Origin: Bradyrhizobium acaciae
GTDB taxonomy: Bacteria; Pseudomonadota; Alphaproteobacteria; Rhizobiales; Xanthobacteraceae
Length of the DNA: 64,000 nt
Assembly (NCBI RefSeq): GCF_020889785.1
Contig: NZ_JACMYK010000014.1
Span: forward strand, 27,976 to 91,975
Direction of reading: 5' to 3'
Shown here: piece by piece, positions 57,641-64,000 of the stretch
Position numbering within the stretch: position 1 is the first letter of the stretch
How the letters are laid out: every line of letters begins with the position of its first letter
Made by a program: the position numbers and the translations under genes
Notes under the pieces: generated by a model
Seen by the model: the letters and a program-made list of their open reading frames with translations, nothing else
Database searches by the model: none
Told to the model about the DNA's origin: nothing

Positions 57641-57931
57641 TTGCGAGCCGGCGCCACGCGAGTGCGCACTGGGAGGGGCCGCTGGACGCAAGAGCCGTTG
57701 GCTCGACCGCCGCTGGAGGATCTCGTCGCTTGGCAACAGCTTCGTAATACCGATGAACACAACATCACCATCTTCCTAAACGGGGATGGTTTATGGGGCG
57801 GCAGGCTCACCGAAAAAGCCGCAGGACGCTTCGTTACGGCGAGACGGCGATATGAATCCGAAGCGAAGGCCAAACTGGCCGCGTTCGACGGGATGATCTT
57901 CCTGAAAGATAGACGTGGCTGGGATGGATAG
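57641..57931 (+). CDS. Hypothetical short ORF
   Basis: A 96-codon frame. The second half (NITIFLNGDGLWGGRLTEKAAGRF, then VTARRRYESEAKAKLAAFDG) is protein-like, but no family or good ribosome site is seen. It overlaps a long opposite-strand frame. It could be a gene fragment. Confidence 0.3.
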   Translation: MRAGATRVRTGRGRWTQEPLARPPLEDLVAWQQLRNTDEHNITIFLNGDGLWGGRLTEKAAGRFVTARRRYESEAKAKLAAFDGMIFLKDRRGWDG

Positions 57932-58136
57932 GGCGCCGCCTGTCGGTCTGTGAATTTTCGTCCGGTGGGCTTGTCGAATCGCTTTTCCCGCAATTCACCG
58001 ATCCGATCCAAGAGTCGCTGGCCCGTCCCAACAAATATTTTTCTACCAATATCCGCATGAACATAGCTGGTTCGCGAGAGCCACCGGGGCGTAGGACCCC
58101 ACACGATTCGAATTGTCTGTCCACAGGCGAACGACT

Positions 58137-58561
58137 ATGGCATCCAACCCGGAATGGCGGGCTGCGGCGCGCCAATTGCGCGACATGTGGGAACACAAGG
58201 CTTGGCCCGACGAGCCGCTCGGCCCGGGTTGGGCCAATGCATTCTCCGATTGGATCGAGAGATTCGGTTTCCGGAGCGTCTCGGACGCGGTCCAGATGGC
58301 GTCGGCTCCCCGTCTGAGGACGGCGAGCGCTTGCCTCCGGACATTCGGGACATTCCGAGATACGCCGTGGTAGAGCGCGCCGAGGATCGGGAGCCCGGGA
58401 TGTCCGCAATGCACCATGCCGTCGATGATAACACTACGCTTGAGGACTGCTTTGCGGCGATGGGTGTAGACCGCACGGCGTTCCGCATTGCCGTGGGGCA
58501 TCCGATCGTCGACTTGCGTCCCAAAGGACAGCAGGTCTTCGTCCGGCAAGATCCAGAGTGA
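58137..58561 (+). pseudogene. Frameshifted hypothetical gene near the island edge
   Basis: The frame MASNPEWRAAARQLRDMWEH through FGFRSVSDAVQMASAPRL is protein-like. Near 58318 it runs into a short out-of-frame end. The neighbouring frame continues plausibly as DGERLPPDIRDIPRY, VVERAEDREPGM and IVDLRPKGQQVF to 58561. One frameshift would join them into a protein of about 140 residues. No family recognised. Confidence 0.4.
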
Positions 58562-59317
58562 CGAGATTGGGAGGCCTATCTGCGGAGGACGAGTGGCCGG
58601 GCGCGCCGATCAGCAGGCTGGGTGGCGGGTTTTTTCCGAGTCGTTTTCCACCGGCTGATCCCCGCCCAAGAAGGCGAGGCGGTGAGACCGCGCTCAGCTC
58701 GCGACACGCGCTATTCAATCCTCGTGGTCAGCGTCCTTTCTGCTAGATTTCTCGGCTGCTTCGACGATCGCCTGCCTTCCTCACGATATCCTTGCGAAGA
58801 CGCTGTTTGGCGCACATGCGCCGATTCCTGACCGGCGCGCCGGGCGTCGGAGGCGCCGTGTCGGCGGCCGGAATCTTCGGTTCGGCGTCGGGCGAAGCCA
58901 TCCTGGGAACCCGCATTCCAAGGATTGGAAATCGGAGCGGATCCGGAACCGGACCGCCGGCGGGACCGCTCGCACCCGGTTTCCGATTCCTGTCGTCCGT
59001 GGAATCGAATCCTTCGGACGCCTGGAGCGCCGGGCGGGCTCTCCCGTCGCATCGGCGTCAGTTCGCCTGTCGCCCGAAAACCCAGCTCGTCGCGCGGTGG
59101 CGCCTGAGCAACAGCAGCGAAGACGCTGCTGGCGGGCTCGTAGGTGCAGCCTGGCCAAGGGATCAGCCAAGCGCATTGATCGGCCTCGAAATCGCGGCGG
59201 CTGGGACAGGAGGCGTTCCAACCGTGCCGCAAAGCGATGTGCCCCCGTTGTGCCCCGACTCCCCTGGGGCACACGCTAAGAGAATCAATCCATTAAGTCT
59301 TTGAAATCTGGGCTAAA
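58562..59317. other. Island-edge stretch next to the tRNA
   Basis: GC-rich, with long overlapping frames on both strands (58711-59274) that do not resemble an integrase or any known protein. No recombinase gene was found next to the tRNA. Confidence 0.45.
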
Positions 59318-59340
59318 TGGTGGACGCACAAGGGATCGAA
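59318..59340. other. Probable island attachment (att) site in the tRNA 3' end
   Basis: Islands that use a tRNA recombine within its 3' part, leaving one intact tRNA and a repeated 3' fragment at the far end. Accessory-type DNA lies left of this point and core genes right. The matching far-end repeat would be outside the window; no second copy was found inside. Confidence 0.45.
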
Positions 59341-59392
59341 CCTTGGACCTCTCCCGTGTGAAGGGAACGCTCTCCCGCTGAGCTATGCGTCC
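59318..59392 (-). tRNA. tRNA-Val (anticodon CAC)
   Basis: A 75-nt cloverleaf with encoded CCA. The acceptor stem GGACGCA pairs with TGCGTCC, the D arm is GCTC-AGCGGGA-GAGC, the anticodon loop TTCACAC lies between TTCCC and GGGAG, and the T arm contains GGTTCGATCC. The 3' end faces left, toward the accessory DNA. Valine tRNA genes are a known target of Bradyrhizobium symbiosis islands, so this is the probable attachment site. Confidence 0.95.
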
Positions 59393-59502
59393 GGGATATG
59401 TGACGTGCCGACGGCCGATGCCGGCCGGTCGAAATGCTGCTTCGTCAGAGCGTGCGATTTACGAAGTGCCGGGTAGGGGTGTCAAGCCAAACCCTGCGGG
59501 AA

Positions 59503-60798
59503 TCAGGCCCCCTGCTGACGGGCGCGGGAGGCGTGGGACTGCAGCGCCCGGATGCGTTCGGCCAGCGTGCCGCCGCCTTCGGGCATCCCGCTGCCCGGAG
59601 CGACGCCATTTGCGGTGCCGTTGGCGGGCTTGGCGGCCGCCTTGGCCGGCACCGTCGGCTCGGCCGCCAGCATGGCCTCGATCGCCGAATTGGGGCCTTC
59701 GAGCTGGATCGCGAGCTTGGCCACCTCGGCCGCGATGTCGTTGATGCGCTCGCGCAGCAGCGCGTTCTCCATCCGCTCGGTCGCCCAGGAGCTTTCGGCC
59801 TGCTGCTGGATCGCGTTGATGTCGCGCTGCAGCTTGCCGCGCTCGTCACGGGCAACGCGCAGCTGCTCCTCGACGGCTGCCTTCTCCTGGCGCAGCTTCT
59901 CGAGCACGGACGATTTGCCGCCGCTCGTCGCGGCGATCTCCTCGCGCAGCTCCTGCACCGTCCGCTCGGCGGCGGCGTTGGCCTGCTTTAACTGGCCGTT
60001 CTCGAATTCACGCTCGGCCAGCAGCTTGCCCTGGGTTGCGAGCCGCGTCTCGAGGTCGGTGACGCGGTTGCCGAGCATCTCGGCTTCCTTGACCTGGACG
60101 ATCAACTGACGGTCGAGATCGGTGACCCTCTGGCTCAGATTCTCGACCCGACCGCGCGCATCGGTGAGATCGCGCGTCGCGGTCTCCGACTGGCTGCGCT
60201 CTTGGGCGAGGCGGGCCTCGGTCGCCGCGAACTCCCTGGCGGCATCGCCGACCCGGCTCTTCAGCTCCTCGACCTGGGTCCGCACGGCAACCAGTTCGAC
60301 CTGGCGGCTGTCGGCCGTCATCGAGCGGTTGCTGAGCTCGGCGTTGATCTTGCCGAGTTCGCTCTGCTTGTCGGTCAGAGCCTGCTCGGCGTTGCGCAAC
60401 AGCTCGGTCTTGGCGCCGAACTCTTCCTCGGTGGCGCGAAGCTGCTCCTTCATCGCCTTCTCGCGCGCCTCCAGCGCGAAGATCGCGGCGTTTTTTTCGC
60501 CCAGCTCGATCTTCATGCGGTTGATCGCATCGGTCTTCTTGCCGAGCTCGGCAAGCTGGCTCGTGGTCTTGCTCTTGAGCTGGTCGACGCTCATCTCGAG
60601 CCGACGGGCGGACATGGCGAATTCGGCGCGGAGCTGGTCCTTGTCGGCCTGGATCTCGGCCATCGACAGCGGGGTCGCCGCTTCCATGCGACGCGTGGTC
60701 AGCCGTACCGCCCGGTTATGCACCAGCGGCATGATCATCAGTCCGCACACCATCGAGAGCAGGAAACCGACCGCCGCGTACATGATCATCTCGATCAT
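59503..60798 (-). CDS. Membrane-anchored coiled-coil protein
   Basis: A 431-residue protein with an N-terminal membrane helix (MYAAVGFLLSMVCGLMIMPLV). About 320 residues of heptad-rich coiled coil follow (for instance AVEEQLRVARDERGKLQRD). An Ala/Pro linker and a short tail (GGTLAERIRALQSHASRARQ) end it. It resembles chromosomal coiled-coil proteins conserved in Bradyrhizobiaceae with no defined role. A structural function at the envelope is an inference. It lies right of the tRNA, in core-type DNA with uniformly high-GC codon use. Confidence 0.85.
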   Translation of the reverse strand: MIEMIMYAAVGFLLSMVCGLMIMPLVHNRAVRLTTRRMEAATPLSMAEIQADKDQLRAEFAMSARRLEMSVDQLKSKTTSQLAELGKKTDAINRMKIELGEKNAAIFALEAREKAMKEQLRATEEEFGAKTELLRNAEQALTDKQSELGKINAELSNRSMTADSRQVELVAVRTQVEELKSRVGDAAREFAATEARLAQERSQSETATRDLTDARGRVENLSQRVTDLDRQLIVQVKEAEMLGNRVTDLETRLATQGKLLAEREFENGQLKQANAAAERTVQELREEIAATSGGKSSVLEKLRQEKAAVEEQLRVARDERGKLQRDINAIQQQAESSWATERMENALLRERINDIAAEVAKLAIQLEGPNSAIEAMLAAEPTVPAKAAAKPANGTANGVAPGSGMPEGGGTLAERIRALQSHASRARQQGA

Positions 60799-60950
60799 GA
60801 AGGGTCACTCCAAGGAAAGAAGAAGGAAAGAAGGAATTTGTTAATCACAATGCCACGACGGGCCAGCCAAAGGCCAGCCCGTTTGCCGCGTTAACCTGAA
60901 TCGCTAACCGCGCCGGAGCGCCGGCGGCCTCACCCGATCAGGGCTGCGAC

Positions 60951-61556
60951 CTAGAACGGGTTCCAGGTCGCGCGCGGGGTGAATTTGAGATAGCCGACGC
61001 TGGCGCCGAGCCGCAAGCCGATGCCCGAGCGAATCGGGACCAGCACAATGTTGTTGGCGGTCAGCGCCGTCATGCCGAAGCCGCCGACGATATAGGCAGA
61101 GCCGTCGATGCCGACGAAGCGCTGGTAGATCGCCTGCGTCGAGGGCAGGTTGTAGACCAGCGTCATGGTCCGGGCGCCGTCGCCGCCCCAGTCGAAGCCG
61201 ACCGAGGGGCCCTGCCAATAGACCCTGAGGTCGCCGGCGTTCTTGGTGTAGAGCGTGCCTTCGCCATAGCGCAGCCCGGCCACGAAAGCGCCGGAGCCTT
61301 CTTCGCCGAGCACATAACCATTGGGCAGGCCCCATTGGCTGACGGCGCGCTCGATGACCGAGGCGAGCCCGCGCGAGACATTGCCAAAGAACTTGTGTCC
61401 GGCGCCGACCAGTTCGTCTGGCCCGTAAGTATACGGAGTCGGCTCACGCTGTGGCGGTGGATATTGCGGCGGAGGGGGCTGCTGCGCGGACGCCCCTGCG
61501 CTCCAGCACATCAGCGCGGCGAACGCGACCGCGGCAAGGCGTGATGCGAAAGTCAT
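60951..61556 (-). CDS. EipA/DUF1134-family exported envelope protein
   Basis: A 201-residue periplasmic protein. A signal peptide (MTFASRLAAVAFAALMCWSA, cut after ASAQ) and a Pro-rich linker (PPPPQYPPPQ) precede the DUF1134 barrel (NGYVLGEEGSGAFVAGLRYG, VYWQGPSVGFDWGGDGART). In Brucella the homologue EipA supports cell-envelope integrity. It is full length and conserved across Rhizobiales, marking this side as core genome. Confidence 0.88.
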   Translation of the reverse strand: MTFASRLAAVAFAALMCWSAGASAQQPPPPQYPPPQREPTPYTYGPDELVGAGHKFFGNVSRGLASVIERAVSQWGLPNGYVLGEEGSGAFVAGLRYGEGTLYTKNAGDLRVYWQGPSVGFDWGGDGARTMTLVYNLPSTQAIYQRFVGIDGSAYIVGGFGMTALTANNIVLVPIRSGIGLRLGASVGYLKFTPRATWNPF

Positions 61557-61649
61557 AAAGAACCCCTGCTATCGAAATCTGGGCGTTGCCCTTTAACCTG
61601 ATGCCAACAGGCACGGCTCTAGGTTGCGCCCAGTGTCCCCTCGACTCGG

Positions 61650-62174
61650 ATGTTATCGGTATCAACTATGACGGCACAACGGCAGGAAAGATATGGATCG
61701 TGCCGCGGCATGGCCTTTTTCGGCCTGTTGGCGGGCATTTTGGCGGCCGTCTGGCCCTCTTTGCCTGTTCAGGCCACGACCACCGAGCGCGTGGTGACGA
61801 ACCGCTACTCCGGATTGGCGATCGAGGGATTCGATCCCGTTGCCTATTTCACCGATGCCACCGCCACCCAGGGGCGGCCGGAATACGAGGCCGCCGACAG
61901 CGGTGTGGTCTGGCGTTTCCGCAACGAGGGCAACCGCGCCTCGTTCGTGGCGCATCCCGAAATCTATGGTCCGCAGTTCGGCGGTTACGATCCGACCGAT
62001 CTGGTGCGGGGCGTGGCCTGCGCGGGCAATCCGCGATTCTGGGCCGTCGTCGGGAACAGGCTTTATCTGTTCAATCGTGAACACAGCCGCGACGCCTTCG
62101 CCGCCGATCCCGCGCGCTTCCTGAAGGAAGCCGCGGCGCGCTGGCCGGAGCTGGAAGAAAATCTCGCGCAGTGA
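61650..62174 (+). CDS. Exported YHS-domain protein
   Basis: Up to 174 residues. A signal-peptide-like stretch (MAFFGLLAGILAAVWPSLP, cut near VQA) begins at residue 21, so translation may really start at 61710. The YHS domain follows: LAIEGFDPVAYFTDATATQG, WRFRNEGNRASFVAHPEIYG, PQFGGYDP. It ends with LYLFNREHSRDAFAADPARF. YHS domains may bind metals; the exact role is unknown. It is divergent from the eipA-like gene and converges on cysQ with a 1-nt gap. Confidence 0.85.
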   Translation: MLSVSTMTAQRQERYGSCRGMAFFGLLAGILAAVWPSLPVQATTTERVVTNRYSGLAIEGFDPVAYFTDATATQGRPEYEAADSGVVWRFRNEGNRASFVAHPEIYGPQFGGYDPTDLVRGVACAGNPRFWAVVGNRLYLFNREHSRDAFAADPARFLKEAAARWPELEENLAQ

Positions 62175-62175
62175 G

Positions 62176-63003
62176 TCACGACGCCGCGGCCGGGTCGCCC
62201 CAGGCGATGAATTCCGGCACCAGGAAGGCTTCGCGGCCGAGCCCGAAATGCAGTTGGCTCCCTTTCGAATCGGTGACCTTGCCGCCGGCCGCAACGACGA
62301 CGGCGTGACCGGCCGCCACGTCCCACTCCGATGTCGGCGACAGCCGCGGATAGATGTCGACCTCGCCCTCGGCGACACGGCCGAACTTGACGGCCGATCC
62401 CAGTACTGCGCGGACCGCACCGCCGCGTTCGTCGATGAAGGCTTCGGTGCGCGCATCGCCATGTGAGCGGCTGACCGCAACCGCCCACGGCGCGCCGCGC
62501 GGCGGGCAGGGGCGGGTCTTGATCGGTACGGCCTGCGAAACCGCGTTGTCCTTTAGCGTCAGTCGCTCGGCACCTTTGCCGACGATACCGCGCCAGATCA
62601 GCCCCAGCGCCGGCGCACCCACGATGCCGAGCAGCGGCACGCCGTGCGTGACCAGCGCCACATTGACGGTGAATTCGTCGCGGCCGGCGACGAACTCCTT
62701 GGTGCCGTCGAGCGGATCGATCAGGAAGAAACTGTCCTTGTAAGGAGGCGTCGCCAGATGGACGCGCTCCTCCGACAGCAGCGAGACATGCGGCGCGAGC
62801 CGGGTCAGTCCTTCGACGATGATGTGGTCGGCGGCGAGATCGGCCTCGGTGACCGGCGAGCCGTCGCTCTTGCCGGTCACATTCATGGCGGAACGGTTGA
62901 CCGCAAGTATCGCCTCGCCCGCCAGGATCACCAGTTCGGTCAGTGATTCGAGCAGTGTGGCGGCCTTATCGCAGTCGAGGGCGGCCGATTGTGCCTTATT
63001 CAT
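62176..63003 (-). CDS. cysQ: 3'(2'),5'-bisphosphate nucleotidase CysQ
   Basis: A 275-residue Mg2+-dependent, Li+-sensitive phosphatase of the inositol-monophosphatase fold. It hydrolyses adenosine 3',5'-bisphosphate left over from PAPS use. Metal ligands are in LLSEERV (Glu), IDPLDGTKEFVAGRDEFTVN (Asp-Pro-Leu-Asp-Gly-Thr) and TSEWDVAAGHAVV (Asp). Length and motifs are normal. It is a core gene. Its product PAP recycling would also serve the island's sulfotransferase. Confidence 0.93.
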   Translation of the reverse strand: MNKAQSAALDCDKAATLLESLTELVILAGEAILAVNRSAMNVTGKSDGSPVTEADLAADHIIVEGLTRLAPHVSLLSEERVHLATPPYKDSFFLIDPLDGTKEFVAGRDEFTVNVALVTHGVPLLGIVGAPALGLIWRGIVGKGAERLTLKDNAVSQAVPIKTRPCPPRGAPWAVAVSRSHGDARTEAFIDERGGAVRAVLGSAVKFGRVAEGEVDIYPRLSPTSEWDVAAGHAVVVAAGGKVTDSKGSQLHFGLGREAFLVPEFIAWGDPAAAS

Positions 63004-63154
63004 GAGCGGGTCTCATATCCTGTTCGTCTTCCCCTGAGATCATGATGCCGGTCTCGCCGCAAGCTGGCAGCATCCGTCTGCCCGGTGTATCAAGCCGACA
63101 GGCATGCGTGATTCGCACCCCTGCGGCGGCGTGCGGCTTTCCAGGAAACAATTG

Positions 63155-63802
63155 ATGTCTGGCACTTCGTCTCCCGGTCCCGCTCCCGACGCGCTCGAAC
63201 TCGCGGCGCTGTTGTGCTCGCGGGTCTGTCACGATCTCATCAGTCCGGTCGGCGCGATCGTCAATGGGCTTGAGGTCCTTGACGACAATCCCAAGCCCGA
63301 AGACCGCGAGTTCGCGCTCGATCTGATCCGCAAGAGCGCCAAGACCGCTTCGGCGCGGCTGCAGTTCTGCCGGCTGGCGTTCGGCGCGGCCGGTTCCTCC
63401 GGCGCGCAGATCGACCTCGGCGATGCCCAGAATATGGCGAAGGGGCATATCGAGGACGGCAAGGTGACGCTGACCTGGAATTTGCCGCGGCTGCTGCTGC
63501 CCAAGAACCGGGTCAAGCTGCTGTTGAACATGCTGGTGATCGCACAGCAGACCATCCCGCGCGGCGGCACGCTGTTGATCGATCCGGTCGGCGAGGGCGA
63601 GGCGATGAGCTTCCGCATCACGGCCGCGGGCCTCAATGCGCGGGTGCCGCAGAACATCGTCGACCTGCTCAATGCAAGCTCCGCGAACACGGTCGATGCG
63701 CATGCGGTACAGCCGCATTACACGCGCCTGCTGGCGGAGGCTTGCGGGCTGAAGGTGACGCTCGCGCTCGACGGCGACAAGGTGATTATCGCGGCGTCCT
63801 GA
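63155..63802 (+). CDS. chpT: Histidine phosphotransferase ChpT
   Basis: A 215-residue dimeric phosphotransfer protein that passes phosphate from the hybrid kinase CckA to CtrA and CpdR, controlling the alphaproteobacterial cell cycle. The start at 63155 precedes the conserved ALELAALLCSRVCHDLISPV, whose His in CHDLISPVGAI is the phosphorylated residue. A degenerate ATPase-like domain (NRVKLLLNMLVIAQQTIPRGG) follows without functional ATP motifs, as in ChpT. Core gene in Rhizobiales. Confidence 0.9.
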   Translation: MSGTSSPGPAPDALELAALLCSRVCHDLISPVGAIVNGLEVLDDNPKPEDREFALDLIRKSAKTASARLQFCRLAFGAAGSSGAQIDLGDAQNMAKGHIEDGKVTLTWNLPRLLLPKNRVKLLLNMLVIAQQTIPRGGTLLIDPVGEGEAMSFRITAAGLNARVPQNIVDLLNASSANTVDAHAVQPHYTRLLAEACGLKVTLALDGDKVIIAAS

Positions 63803-64000
63803 ACGCGGCCGCGGCAACATCATTAATCAAAGGTTACGACGGGCCGTGCGATTCAATCGCGCGGCCTTATCTCTTTGTTGATCCCGTTCTTTTCCATTTA
63901 CTCAACCAAACTTAAACGCTTTGCGGAGAAGCTGACCAAAGTTCCGTCCGGCGCGCCGATGTCGCGCGCCGCAGCGTTTTCGGCGTTTTTCGAAGGTTGG

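Noticed and set aside
58711..59274. Long minus-strand frame next to the tRNA as an integrase
   Set aside because: No integrase catalytic motifs; Arg/Ser-rich composition typical of a GC-rich shadow frame.
1..64000. CRISPR array, rRNA operon or replication origin
   Set aside because: No short regularly spaced repeats, rRNA sequence or iteron cluster was seen; the only tandem repeats are the coding repeats of the effector.

Overview
This window looks like the edge of a symbiosis island in a Bradyrhizobium-type alphaproteobacterium. The evidence is a rhizobitoxine (rtx) operon, a fixK/fixJ/fixNOQP micro-oxic respiration cluster with FixK boxes, a type III effector with an upstream tts box, a sulfotransferase-nodPQ Nod-factor sulfation module, ICE/plasmid gene remnants, and a tRNA-Val(CAC) gene after which typical Rhizobiales core genes begin. 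The rtx operon suggests a B. elkanii-like lineage, but species cannot be fixed from this sequence alone.

Layout. 1-1.7 kb: 3' part of metE. 2.2-16.6 kb: a micro-oxic block with hemN, a hemerythrin, fixK, a tandem universal stress protein, fixJ, a decayed fixL, small FixK-box-linked genes, fixNOQP, and a broken fixG with no fixHIS after it. At 16.7-17.0 kb is an IS66-type transposase remnant. 17.3-20.2 kb: a NopD-like Ulp1/C48 effector gene with a 49-residue repeat array interrupted by a +1 frameshift. 21.3-22.8 kb: small conserved proteins and a MarR regulator. 23.3-27.7 kb: noeE-like sulfotransferase, nodP and nodQ. 28.4-36.6 kb: Ni/Co permease, Tat-exported flavin amine oxidase, an MFS/QueD-like overlapping pair, and a secreted S10 carboxypeptidase. 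At 36.7-37.0 kb is a second IS66 remnant. 38.6-46.7 kb: rtxACDEFG, six tightly coupled genes. 46.9-48.1 kb: a small exported protein and a tts-box-linked short ORF. 48.2-54.0 kb: eroded ICE backbone (DUF932, parB stub, toprim, DUF2493, DUF736 pieces, trbI tail, DUF2274). 54.2-58.6 kb: TauD dioxygenase, HAD phosphatase, PaiB, and gene fragments. 59.3 kb: tRNA-Val, the likely island attachment site. 59.5-63.8 kb: core genes (coiled-coil membrane protein, EipA/DUF1134, YHS protein, cysQ, chpT).

How the parts fit. The fix block would supply high-affinity cbb3 oxidase subunits and oxygen-independent heme synthesis under FixK. Its oxygen sensor fixL and the assembly genes fixG/H/I/S are broken or missing, so it must lean on another copy elsewhere or on other inputs. 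The Nod-sulfation module, the TtsI-linked effector and rhizobitoxine are all host-interaction functions. IS66 scars, ICE fragments and many frameshifts show heavy decay between functional operons. All coordinates and motif calls are by eye; no database search was run.
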